From NCBI RefSeq assembly GCF_003429095.1, contig NZ_QVTE01000017.1, forward strand, positions 1 through 64,000: a DNA stretch of 64,000 bases, written 5' to 3'. The position numbers and the translations under genes were made by a program. Source of the stretch: Peribacillus saganii. Lineage in GTDB: Bacteria > Bacillota > Bacilli > Bacillales > DSM-1321. Below, piece by piece: positions 54,041-62,296 of the stretch; within the stretch, counting starts at the first letter, position 1, and each line of letters starts with the position of its first letter. The notes under the pieces were generated by a model. It had not been told where the DNA came from. It was given only the letters and a program-made list of their open reading frames with translations, and did not search any database.

Positions 54041-55408
54041 ATGTCAGAAATATTACATTTTTACCACATAAACGATTTTCACAGCCATTTTGAAAACTGG
54101 CCACGGATCTGTAATTTCCTGAAGAAGCGAAAGGAGCTCCACACCGATACGGGTGAAGAGTTTTTGCTGGTGGATCTCGGCGATCATATGGATCGATGGC
54201 ATCCATATACGGAAGCAACATTAGGGAAAGGGAATGTAAAGCTTTTAAATGAGGCGGGGTTTCAGTATGCGGCTGTGGGTAATAATGAAGGGATTACCTT
54301 GCCGCATATAGCTCTGGATTCCCTATATAAAGAAGCGAATTTTAAAGTTCTTGCTGCCAATTTATATGAAGTCGACGGCAGAAGGCCGAAATGGTTGCTT
54401 CCGTATGCTATACATAATACGAATAAAGGTACCAGGATTGGCCTGGTGGGGTTAACAGCCTATTTTCATGCTTTTTATTCGGAACTGGGCTGGCAAGTGT
54501 CCGAACCATTTCAAGAATTGAAGCATCAGCTCCAAGATCTGAAAGGTAAAACTGACATAATTGTCGTTTTATCTCACTTGGGACTCTCAGAAGATGAGAG
54601 GATGGCTGAGGATTTTCCGGAAATCGATATCATTCTTGGCGCACATACCCATCATATCCTTCATGAGGGGAAGCTTAGCAATCAGAGCTTATTATGCTGT
54701 GCAGGAAAATACGGCGAATTTATAGGCCACGTTCAGGTTACTATCGATAAAAATCAAGCTGTAAAAAAGGCGGCACAGCTATATGATACAAACAAGCTTG
54801 CTTATAGTCATGGTGAAAAGGAATGGGAGGATACACTATTCGAATTAGGTAAATCAATGCTTGGGGAAGTAGTAGCGGTTTTACCGGAAAAGTTATCAAA
54901 TGATTGGTTTGCTCCTTCAGTTCTTCCTGATCTATTATGTGAGGCACTTCGGGAATGGTGCGATGCTGATTGCTCCTTTTTGAATGCTGGACTTCTTATG
55001 TCCAGCCTTAACAAAGGACCTGTTACAAGAGCGATGCTCCATTTCATCTGTCCTCATCCGATCAATCCTTGTACGGTAACCCTAACCGGTTCAGAATTAA
55101 AAGAAGTTCTGTTGGAATCCAGGAATGAGGAATGGCCACATCTCCAAATTAAAGGTTTCGGTTTTAGGGGAAAGATTATGGGTTCAATGGTCTATCACGG
55201 AATTGAATTTAAAAACAATAATTCCGGCGGACAGCTGCATGTCACCATTAATGGCAATCCAATCGTCCCTGATCAGCTTTACCGTCTTGCTATTCCTGAT
55301 ATGTTTACGTTTGGGAATTTCTTTCCGGGAATAAGGCGATCTCCCGATAAACGGTATTATATGCCGGAATTTATGAGGGATCTGCTGGCCTGGAAGCTAA
55401 AAAAGTAA
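54041..55408 (+). CDS. yunD: Metallophosphatase / 5'-nucleotidase-like protein YunD
   Basis: A protein of 455 aa with an N-terminal calcineurin-type domain (FYHINDFHSHF, LVDLGDHMDRWH, GNNEG, LSHLG, GAHTHH) and a C-terminal 5'-nucleotidase domain. There is no signal peptide, so it acts in the cytosol. Likely hydrolyses nucleotides or sugar nucleotides; in B. subtilis a UDP-sugar or NAD-related role has been proposed but is not settled. Confidence 0.9.
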   Translation: MSEILHFYHINDFHSHFENWPRICNFLKKRKELHTDTGEEFLLVDLGDHMDRWHPYTEATLGKGNVKLLNEAGFQYAAVGNNEGITLPHIALDSLYKEANFKVLAANLYEVDGRRPKWLLPYAIHNTNKGTRIGLVGLTAYFHAFYSELGWQVSEPFQELKHQLQDLKGKTDIIVVLSHLGLSEDERMAEDFPEIDIILGAHTHHILHEGKLSNQSLLCCAGKYGEFIGHVQVTIDKNQAVKKAAQLYDTNKLAYSHGEKEWEDTLFELGKSMLGEVVAVLPEKLSNDWFAPSVLPDLLCEALREWCDADCSFLNAGLLMSSLNKGPVTRAMLHFICPHPINPCTVTLTGSELKEVLLESRNEEWPHLQIKGFGFRGKIMGSMVYHGIEFKNNNSGGQLHVTINGNPIVPDQLYRLAIPDMFTFGNFFPGIRRSPDKRYYMPEFMRDLLAWKLKK

Positions 55409-55475
55409 AGTACCGTAACCGTTTCTTTTTCTTTTTCATAAATTAACATTGTGAAAGGAAAGGAGCGGTTTATCC

Positions 55476-55778
55476 ATGATTACCATTGAGCCAATCGTCG
55501 TAAATGGTTACACATTTCTTGGTGTTTCAGTTCAGCTCCCGAAAACCAATCTGCTATCTATTTCTTCGGAGAAGGGATATATCATGTGCGGTGCACTTGA
55601 TGTGGCACTATTGAATGAAAAACTCAGCAGCAGGGAAATAATTGCTGCCAGGGCGGTTGGGGTCAGAACATTAGATGAACTGCTGGAAGCCAGTATGGAA
55701 TCTGTCACAACCCATGCAGAAAAATTGGGAATTACAAAAGGAATGATAGGCAGGGATGCGCTCCTGAAAATGCTATAG
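55476..55778 (+). CDS. yunC: DUF1805 protein YunC
   Basis: A protein of 100 aa with the DUF1805 pattern: VNGYTFLGVSVQLPKTNLLSI, KGYIMCGALDVALLNEKL and ARAVGVRTLDELLEA. AAAGGAG is upstream. The order yunF-yunD-yunC fits B. subtilis. Function unknown; archaeal relatives exist. Confidence 0.9.
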   Translation: MITIEPIVVNGYTFLGVSVQLPKTNLLSISSEKGYIMCGALDVALLNEKLSSREIIAARAVGVRTLDELLEASMESVTTHAEKLGITKGMIGRDALLKML

Positions 55779-55825
55779 TCCGTCCCAGGTGTGAGCCTTT
55801 TTCATTCTCAATGAAAAATTTCATT

Positions 55826-55854
55826 GCCCTTGCCTTTATTGGCGGGGCTTTTTT
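55826..55854 (+). terminator. yunC terminator
   Basis: GCCCTTGCC / GGCGGGGC stem with a 6-nt loop followed by TTTTTT. It sits inside a 60-codon open frame (55811-55993) which is therefore unlikely to be a gene. Confidence 0.75.
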
Positions 55855-56269
55855 AACTTCATTTATCTTTTCTGTAAGAAATGAGAGATGTGGTAAAGCG
55901 GAAACACTATTAGAGTGCTCTAACCTTAAGCGAAAATGGCAAGGCGCTAGGAGGAACCAGTCTATCAATGTAAGGAAAACTATTAGTCATTAAGTAAAAG
56001 ACTCTTTGAAACATAATCAGCGAGGGATGGCAAACAATCTTCCAAACGCTGTTCTGGGAAGAATTCTGTAAAAAGTTTTAGGCTGAAAACAACCTGGAAT
56101 GGGCAATACATGCTTTGCCAGAAATATGAGTAAAAATTCACCAAAGCGAAAAAAAATATCTAATAATCAATAAAATTCTTTATTTTTTTTTCAAATATCC
56201 GATAATGGAAGATGAGAATTGTGTTGTAGGATAGGTGGGTTAATGGACAACATTTACATTTTAAACTAG
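55855..56269. other. Gene-free stretch
   Basis: About 415 bp without a convincing gene or known RNA. A/T-rich near 56150-56210. It ends at the left inverted repeat of copy J. Confidence 0.4.
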
Positions 56270-56667
56270 GGCTATGTTAAAGCTCATTGTTGATTTTGGC
56301 ACTTTGTTGATGTCTAGCTGCAGCGCCCAGCCCCTCGAATGTTGTGACCAAAGGCCGTCACAACCCTGTGTTGCGATCAAGTGCCATCGCAACCTTGGTC
56401 ATAAGCCAATCACTTCGGAAGGCAAAAAGTGCCTTCTGTCAGTGCTTGTCTTATGCTTGTCGGAGGCCCACAGGATGTGGGTCAGAACGGCGTTGCCACA
56501 GGACGTGGCGAATTTAGCCGTTCTTCCTCTAAAACAGGGCGCTTCCGCTTTTCTATGATGTCTAGCTCATCGCCACGTCATGTGGCGGCATCGGCACTAG
56601 CACGTCCTCTACGTCAGGGCTGGAACCACCACTAGAGCGGAAATCAACAGGCAAGTTTAACAGAGCC
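56270..56667 (+). repeat. Composite TIR-bounded element, copy J (best preserved ends)
   Basis: Ends pair as GGGCTATGTTAAA (56270) and TTTAACAGAGCCC (ends 56667), extending through CTCATTGTTGATTTTGGC and GGAAATCAACAGGCAAG. Inside are one long unit (56311-56556) with paired hairpins GTTGTGAC-GTCACAAC and GTTGCGAT-ATCGCAAC (56341-56393), two AGGAY-loop hairpins (56466-56482, 56494-56510), and a truncated second unit (56559-56621). It ends 31 bp before the HD-GYP gene, so that promoter may lie within it. Confidence 0.9.
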
Positions 56668-56698
56668 CAAATATGAAAAGAGAATCAGGGGTAAAAAC

Positions 56699-57802
56699 AT
56701 GAGGTTAATTAACACGGACACACTTATCCCCGGTTTAAAGCTTGGGAGAAGCCTTTATAATGAGAACGGTCAAATCCTTCTCAAGGATGGCGTTGAATTA
56801 ACAGAAAGAATGATACAGCGATTGATGGAACTTAATATACCTTTTGTGTACATTCAGGAACGGAGAACAGAACATATCAAGCCTGCCAGGGCCATTTCGG
56901 AAGACCTGCAACGTGAAGCTATAAAAACGATTGTTGATACCTTTGCCCATATACAGAAGGAAGACAAAAATGCGTCAATTGTCATTGAAAAAGCTGCAAA
57001 ACAGATTAACGAGCTGATTCGCCATATACTAAAGGAGATTCACGGAAATAAAGAGCTGCTATCTCTTCTGGCGGATGTTTTTATCCATGATAATTATATT
57101 TTTACACACTCCTTGAATGTAACTTTATATTCTTTGGCAATTGGGATTGAAATGAAACTGAATCAAAAGCAGATTGAGACGCTGGGAATGGGCGCAATAT
57201 TACATGATGTAGGAAAAATGCTTGTGCCGGCAAAAATATTGATGAAACCTGATAAGCTGACTGCGGAGGAGTTTGCTGAAATGAAGAAGCATTCAGAACT
57301 AGGTTTCCAGCTGCTTCGTAACGCAGTAACTGTTCCACTGGTTGTTGCCCATTGTGCCTATCAGCATCATGAAAGGCTTGATGGTACAGGATATCCGCGA
57401 GGTATTAAAGGAGAAGATATCCACCTTTTTGGGCGGATTATCGCGGTGGCCGATGTATTTGATGCAGTGACTTCCAATCGTGTGTACCGAAAAGCAATGC
57501 TGCCTCATGAAGGTCTGGAAATTTTATATGCAGGTTCTGCAACCCAGTTTGAAGTCCATATTGTGGAAGCCTTTCGGAGGGCCGTTGCCATATATCCGGT
57601 TGGCCTGATGGTGGAATTAAGCGATGGGAGAATAGGGGTAGTTTCAAAGCAAAATCCCGGTTTAAGTGATCGTCCGGTTATTGAAATTCTCGAGGAAAAC
57701 GCCCAGGCTGTTGAGCCTTATGAGGTTAATTTAAAGGATCGTTTCGACCTGTTAATCGTGAGTTGTGATACAGCTATTTCAGTTGCCGCCATCACAGGAT
57801 AA
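56699..57802 (+). CDS. HD-GYP domain cyclic-di-GMP phosphodiesterase-like protein
   Basis: A protein of 367 aa. The N-terminal ~60 residues (LKLGRSLYNENGQILLKDGVELTERMIQRL) are a DUF3391-like segment; the HD-GYP domain has GAILHDVGKMLVP (near 168) and HHERLDGTGYPRGIKGEDI (near 223) with RIIAVADVFDAVTS, so metal ligands and the GYP loop are intact. Expected to hydrolyse cyclic di-GMP or a related dinucleotide. The ribosome site is weak (GGGG at 56690). It has no membrane segment. Confidence 0.88.
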   Translation: MRLINTDTLIPGLKLGRSLYNENGQILLKDGVELTERMIQRLMELNIPFVYIQERRTEHIKPARAISEDLQREAIKTIVDTFAHIQKEDKNASIVIEKAAKQINELIRHILKEIHGNKELLSLLADVFIHDNYIFTHSLNVTLYSLAIGIEMKLNQKQIETLGMGAILHDVGKMLVPAKILMKPDKLTAEEFAEMKKHSELGFQLLRNAVTVPLVVAHCAYQHHERLDGTGYPRGIKGEDIHLFGRIIAVADVFDAVTSNRVYRKAMLPHEGLEILYAGSATQFEVHIVEAFRRAVAIYPVGLMVELSDGRIGVVSKQNPGLSDRPVIEILEENAQAVEPYEVNLKDRFDLLIVSCDTAISVAAITG

Positions 57803-57867
57803 GAAAGTAATGATAGTAATTTGCACGGCAGATAAATTATTGTCGAGCAAGTTATTTTAACAAACTA

Positions 57868-57910
57868 CAAAAAACCTTGTCTAAGGCTGCAATCCATCAG
57901 ACAAGGTCCT
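57868..57910 (-). terminator. lytH terminator
   Basis: CCTTGTCT / AGACAAGG stem; on the minus strand it is followed by TTTTTTGTAG. A second perfect 8-bp hairpin (CGGGAATG / CATTCCCG, 57934-57953) lies between it and the lytH stop. Confidence 0.78.
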
Positions 57911-57969
57911 GTACACAGCAATTAAGGGAAGGCCGGGAATGGAATCATTCCCGCTTGCCGCAACATCTG

Positions 57970-58974
57970 TTACCGCCTTTTTTTCTTAGCGAGGTCTTTC
58001 CTTTCCCAAAGCTTTAGGTGAGGATATGGATCAAAGCTCCACTCAGTAACACCGTTATCCTTGTAAAGGCCATAATGTAAGTGCGGCGGGAATTTCCCGG
58101 AAGTACCGGGTGGCCCATATCCAGTGCTGCCGACTCCGCCAATCAGCATTCCAGGTTCGACAATCTGCCCTGTTTGAAGTCCTTTTGCAAAACCGCTGAG
58201 ATGAGCGAAATAGTGATAAGTATTGTTGATATCTCTTATCCCGACACGCCAGCCTCCAAATCGGTTCCATCCTTTCATTTCGACGATGCCGTAACATGTT
58301 GACCTTACAGGCAGCCCGTAATCAGCGAATACGTCTGTTCCTTCGTGAGAACGCCTGCCACCCCATCCGCGTGCAACTCCCCATGTGCTCCTATAGCTAT
58401 AGTGCGTCCTGACTGGCACAGGGAAAGCTTTTTCATGTAAATCCAACCGTCCAAAATGCTTGTATAATTTGGCATTGCCCATTATGAGACCTACTGTTTT
58501 ATCCCTTTTATAATAATCCCATAAAGCCATTCTTATATGATCTTCATCAGTTCCGAATTTCAAAAGGAAATTTGTAAAGCTATATAACACATCTTCATCA
58601 TCTTTTGGTGATGCTTTGCCATCAGCGTTTCCGTCCTGTCCCATTCCGCCAAAGTAACGGATGGTCAATGGATTTTCATCTTCCTTATCCGGGTTGATGG
58701 CACCGGCCCATTTTTCAGAAGGGATATTGATACCTATTGCGCCTTTTGCCGGCTCCACATTCCTTCGTGTGTTCCTGACGGTATGTTCAAATTGGTCAAC
58801 TGCTGCAAGGTAATACCATGGAACGTAAAGAGAGGCTTCCATCCTTTGATAAAGTCCCATTCGTTCCTTCAAAACGATATCATCAGGGGTTTTTGCGGCA
58901 GTTGCTTCGTTTATATTAAGCGGGCTAAAAGTCATCATAAGAATGACAGCAATGAGGGCCCGTTTATAGCGCAT
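57970..58974 (-). CDS. lytH: LytH-like L-Ala-D-Glu endopeptidase (YunA), M23 family
   Basis: In B. subtilis LytH trims cortex peptidoglycan side chains to single L-Ala during sporulation. The 334-aa protein has a signal peptide (MRYKRALIAVILMMTF), a helical N-domain (VPWYYLAAVDQFEHTVR) and a C-terminal M23 domain with HEGTDV, YYFAHLSG-type and PHLHYG zinc motifs, ending DPYPHLKLW. The ATG at 58974 lies 7 nt after GGAG. It is divergent from lipA as in B. subtilis. Mother-cell control is expected from family knowledge. Confidence 0.9.
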   Translation of the reverse strand: MRYKRALIAVILMMTFSPLNINEATAAKTPDDIVLKERMGLYQRMEASLYVPWYYLAAVDQFEHTVRNTRRNVEPAKGAIGINIPSEKWAGAINPDKEDENPLTIRYFGGMGQDGNADGKASPKDDEDVLYSFTNFLLKFGTDEDHIRMALWDYYKRDKTVGLIMGNAKLYKHFGRLDLHEKAFPVPVRTHYSYRSTWGVARGWGGRRSHEGTDVFADYGLPVRSTCYGIVEMKGWNRFGGWRVGIRDINNTYHYFAHLSGFAKGLQTGQIVEPGMLIGGVGSTGYGPPGTSGKFPPHLHYGLYKDNGVTEWSFDPYPHLKLWERKDLAKKKRR

Positions 58975-59114
58975 ATCCATTCTCCTTTCCAATTTCAGCA
59001 TAATGTTAGTTTGTAACCCAAATTGTAATTTCATATGCTCAAAATTATGGTAATGAAGCCACAAACTTGTCTCCATCCGATCCTATATGATAAAGTGACA
59101 AGGAAGTGAAAAAC

Positions 59115-59222
59115 GTGAGCAACCACGGAAACCAAAAATGTCAAGTAGCTGCGGCGGCCTCTTTGCTTTGTATGGGATGTCCTTTCCAAAGCGCGCAGGC
59201 TTGTGCCAAAAACAGCACTTAA
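59115..59222 (+). CDS. Small cysteine-rich peptide upstream of lipA (35 aa)
   Basis: GTG at 59115 follows AAGGAAGTGA. The product (MSNHGNQKCQVAAAASLLCM...) has four cysteines in 35 residues (positions about 9, 19, 22, 30), with a C-M-G-C pair. The frame is closed by TAA 47 bp before lipA. Candidate metal-binding or redox peptide, or leader peptide of lipA, which itself makes an Fe-S enzyme. No family recognised. Confidence 0.5.
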   Translation: MSNHGNQKCQVAAAASLLCMGCPFQSAQACAKNST

Positions 59223-59268
59223 TAAAACGTCAATTTTTATACTACAATGAAATGGAGTTGACATCTTC

Positions 59269-60183
59269 ATGAGCACAAGAGAAGATCATCTTCGCAAACC
59301 AGAATGGTTGAAGATTAAATTAAATACTAATGAAAACTATACGGGCCTCAAAAAAATGATGCGTGAAAAAAAATTACATACAGTTTGTGAAGAAGCAAAA
59401 TGCCCAAACATCCATGAGTGCTGGGCAGTAAGACGAACTGCTACTTTTATGATCCTTGGTGATGTTTGTACTAGGGCTTGCCGTTTCTGCGCGGTTAAGA
59501 CAGGGCTGCCGACAGAGCTGGATTTAGCTGAACCGGAACGGGTTGCTGATTCTGTTGCATTAATGAATTTAAAGCACGCTGTTATAACAGCTGTTGCCCG
59601 TGATGATCTAAAGGATGGCGGAGCTGCTGTATTTGCGGAGACAGTCAGGGCTATTAGAAGGAAAAATCCATTTACAACAATTGAAGTTTTACCTTCTGAT
59701 ATGGGTGGTGTATACGACAACCTGAAAACACTGATGGACAGCAAGCCAGATATTCTCAACCATAATATTGAAACTGTCAGCCGCTTATCTGATCGTGTCC
59801 GTGCCCGAGCGAAGTATAATCGCTCACTTGAGTTCCTTCAAAGAGCAAAAGAAATGCAGCCAGATATTCCAACTAAATCAAGTTTAATGGTTGGACTGGG
59901 AGAAACGAAGGAAGAAATAATCCAGACGATGGATGACCTGCGTGCCCATAATGTAGATATCATGACAATTGGGCAGTATTTACAGCCATCCAAAAAGCAT
60001 TTGAAAGTGGAAAAGTATTATAGTCCAGACGAGTTTGCTGAGCTTAAGGAAATTGCCATGCAAAAAGGGTTCAGTCATTGTGAAGCCGGTCCTCTTGTAC
60101 GTTCATCCTATCACGCGGATGAACAAGTTAGCTCCGCGGCAAAGCAGCTGCACCGAGAAGGAGAACAGGCTCTGGAAGCATAG
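59269..60183 (+). CDS. lipA: Lipoyl synthase
   Basis: Radical SAM enzyme that inserts two sulfurs into octanoyl-protein. The 304-aa protein has both cluster motifs: C-x4-C-x5-C ([12 protein letters not shown]) for the auxiliary cluster and C-x3-C-x2-C (CTRACRFC) for the radical SAM cluster, plus RSSYHADEQ near the end with the auxiliary-cluster serine. GGAG lies before ATG. In Bacillus it first modifies GcvH (38834). Confidence 0.97.
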   Translation: MSTREDHLRKPEWLKIKLNTNENYTGLKKMMREKKLHTVCEEAKCPNIHECWAVRRTATFMILGDVCTRACRFCAVKTGLPTELDLAEPERVADSVALMNLKHAVITAVARDDLKDGGAAVFAETVRAIRRKNPFTTIEVLPSDMGGVYDNLKTLMDSKPDILNHNIETVSRLSDRVRARAKYNRSLEFLQRAKEMQPDIPTKSSLMVGLGETKEEIIQTMDDLRAHNVDIMTIGQYLQPSKKHLKVEKYYSPDEFAELKEIAMQKGFSHCEAGPLVRSSYHADEQVSSAAKQLHREGEQALEA

Positions 60184-60213
60184 TATGAAGTATCTGATTT
60201 GCCTATGTAAAAC

Positions 60214-60251
60214 AAAGAGAAAGAACCAATTACGGTCTTTCTCTTTTTTAG
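60214..60251 (+). terminator. lipA terminator
   Basis: AAAGAGAAAGAACC / GGTCTTTCTCTTT hairpin followed by TTTT, 30 bases after the gene. Confidence 0.85.
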
Positions 60252-60305
60252 CTTGGCAGCGGCCATTTTTTTCCATGGTACTTAATAGTGCCAGAAAAAC
60301 GACCT

Positions 60306-60986
60306 TTAATGTTTCACCTGTTTAACATGTGGGCTTATGTTATCATCATCACCTGCATTACCGTTTGTTTCATTTTCCATTTCACCGTTGGCATTCTCGC
60401 CGTCACTAAGTTTTCGGCCCTGAGGGGATTTAAGCATCTCGCGTATGGTAGCATCAATGCTGCCATCGATCCCTCTGCTATTCGAATCAAGTGTTGCAAA
60501 GTTTTCGATATCCCGTATTAATGCTTTGTTGTCACTAACGTACACGTGATAATACCGAGGGACAACTGAAATGGCTGTTCTTTTAACTTGGTCAGCAGTC
60601 TCAGATCGGTGTTTGGAATCTGTTTCATAAACAACTAAAACTTCGCCATCGGTAACAAGTGCCGCAACATCTTTAATGTTTGGCAGCTGCAGGCTTAACC
60701 GTGTAATAATATCTGAAAGCTGCTCTCTATCTATGCTCGGTGCATCTGCGCTGCCAAGGTTTCTTCCGTCAATGTTGGCGTTATCAGATCGGGTATATCC
60801 AAAATCATCTTTGTTTTTATTCCGGTCCCGATAATCTTCATCGTAAACCCTAGTTGGAGTATTCACTCTTGAAGGGCTGGCCGTATCATTAAATGAATTA
60901 CTGTCTCCGTTTCCCTCAGTGTTATAATTGCATGCAGATAAAGCAAAAATAGAGCATAACCCAAGAGTAAGAAAAGTGTTCTTCAT
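60306..60986 (-). CDS. yutC: YhcN/YlaJ-family sporulation lipoprotein YutC
   Basis: A lipoprotein of 226 aa; the signal ends at the lipobox LSAC (Cys near residue 19). An Asn/Asp-rich linker is followed by a YhcN/YlaJ domain (QLSDIITRLSLQLPNIKDVAALVTDGEVLVVYETD). Members are found in spores and linked to germination. Strong GGGGG ribosome site on the minus strand. Order lytH-lipA-yutC-yutD is as in B. subtilis. Confidence 0.88.
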   Translation of the reverse strand: MKNTFLTLGLCSIFALSACNYNTEGNGDSNSFNDTASPSRVNTPTRVYDEDYRDRNKNKDDFGYTRSDNANIDGRNLGSADAPSIDREQLSDIITRLSLQLPNIKDVAALVTDGEVLVVYETDSKHRSETADQVKRTAISVVPRYYHVYVSDNKALIRDIENFATLDSNSRGIDGSIDATIREMLKSPQGRKLSDGENANGEMENETNGNAGDDDNISPHVKQVKH

Positions 60987-61129
60987 TTTAAAAAAACCCC
61001 CTCTTTAGTAGGATGGGCAAGTTTCTGTAAAATTCGCCTAGAAATTGATGGGGAATCAGTTATAATTTAAGGAGCGGGCATTAGTTTATTTATCCCGGGA
61101 GCATGAGCATGCAATGTGAGGTGAAACGG

Positions 61130-61405
61130 ATGATCAGCATCAATAATATTTTGTATGAGGTAATAGAAGAACGCAGGGATGGTTTTAATGAAGAAGCTTT
61201 CCGTGCTAGATATAGTGAAATTTTAACCAAGTATGATTATATTGTCGGGGACTGGGGCTATGGTCAGCTTCGGCTTCGCGGATTTTTTGATGACCAGAGT
61301 CAAAAAGCTACATTTGATACAAAAATTAGCACCCTGACGGAATACCTTTATGAATATTGCAACTTTGGTTGTCCTTATTTTGTTGTAAAGAAAATCAAGA
61401 AATAA
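61130..61405 (+). CDS. yutD: YutD family protein
   Basis: A protein of 91 aa with the signature FRARYSEILTKYDYIVGDWGYGQLRLRGFFDDQ and ATFDTKISTLTEYLYEYCNFGCPYFVVKK. A DUF1027/YutD-like family conserved in Bacilli, function unknown. GAGGTGA lies before the ATG at 61130; the 9-residue longer frame includes this site. Confidence 0.92.
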   Translation: MISINNILYEVIEERRDGFNEEAFRARYSEILTKYDYIVGDWGYGQLRLRGFFDDQSQKATFDTKISTLTEYLYEYCNFGCPYFVVKKIKK

Positions 61406-61408
61406 CTA

Positions 61409-61450
61409 AGGTGCTTAAACCCAAGTGATGATTGGGTTCAAGCACCTCTT
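61409..61450. terminator. Bidirectional terminator after yutD
   Basis: AGGTGCTTAAACCCA / TGGGTTCAAGCACCT, a 15-bp stem with one mismatch, between convergent genes. Confidence 0.88.
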
Positions 61451-61668
61451 TATTTGTCTACTTTTCCATGCTCCAAGGGACTTGGAAAATCATTTCTGAA
61501 TGCACTGTAATAACGTTGTCCTTTGCGCCACTCCGAGGACTTATTTTGAACAGGCTCGTCTTTTCCAAACGGAGAACCGTACGGGCCTTCCGGCAACTCT
61601 TCAATTGCCAGCATATTCCGATGGCTTTGGACGTTTGTAAAATCGCAATATTCCTCGTTTTTATCCAT
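61450..61668 (-). CDS. Conserved hypothetical cytosolic protein
   Basis: A protein of 72 aa: EEYCDFTNVQSHRNML, EELPEGPYGSPFG and VQNKSSEWRKGQRYYSAFRNDF. It resembles a Bacillus family usually annotated only as cytosolic protein and found by yutD. GGGAGG precedes ATG on the minus strand. Polar, no membrane segment; function unknown. Confidence 0.75.
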   Translation of the reverse strand: MDKNEEYCDFTNVQSHRNMLAIEELPEGPYGSPFGKDEPVQNKSSEWRKGQRYYSAFRNDFPSPLEHGKVDK

Positions 61669-61800
61669 AAGCGGCCTCCCATTGATCGATCTCCAGTTCC
61701 GAAAAACCTTTAAACGGGATCTAAATAAGACCCTATACCTAGTCTTCCTTCAGGAGAAAATGGTATTCTAATCAAAAGGAGGCCTGGTCCTCAATGTATG

Positions 61801-62067
61801 CTACACTATCTCCCATAAAAAGGAACGCAGCTCAGCAGCATTTTCCTCACTCAGCTGAAATACGTGCTCAAGATAACCCTCTTCCTCTAAATCATCCTGG
61901 CCAATGATGGCAAAACGGTTACTTTGTAAGTCCAGTACCAATTTTTTTCCGTAAAAGCGGTCCGTTATGGTTATAGCCAGATCCAACCTTGCATTTTCCC
62001 CCATAAAACTGACAAAACGTGTTTTTGTATCGATTAAATCGTTATATAAGAAAAAGCGTTCTTCCAT
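61801..62067 (-). CDS. DUF3055 family protein
   Basis: A protein of 88 aa with the DUF3055 pattern: FFLYNDLIDTKTRFVSFMGEN, DLAITITDRFYGKKLVLDLQSNRFAIIGQDDLEEEGYLEHVF. Conserved in Bacillales, function unknown. GGAGACGG precedes ATG on the minus strand. Confidence 0.88.
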   Translation of the reverse strand: MEERFFLYNDLIDTKTRFVSFMGENARLDLAITITDRFYGKKLVLDLQSNRFAIIGQDDLEEEGYLEHVFQLSEENAAELRSFLWEIV

Positions 62068-62296
62068 TTCTCCGTCTCCTTTCCCCGCATAATCGCTGTG
62101 TGTATAAATATCATAATACCAATTAATACAGCTTTTGAGAACTTGTTCCTCATTTTTTAAATTATCTTATTCAAGAGAAAAAATATTTACAAAAACAATT
62201 ATAGATATTTACAGATAAATTATGGAAATTACAGCAGAATTCGACATTACTGTGATAAAATATACCTATAACGAGTGCCAGGAAGGATTGGAACCT

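Noticed and set aside
55811-55993. 60-codon frame after yunC with a hydrophobic start
   Set aside because: It contains the yunC terminator and lacks a ribosome site.
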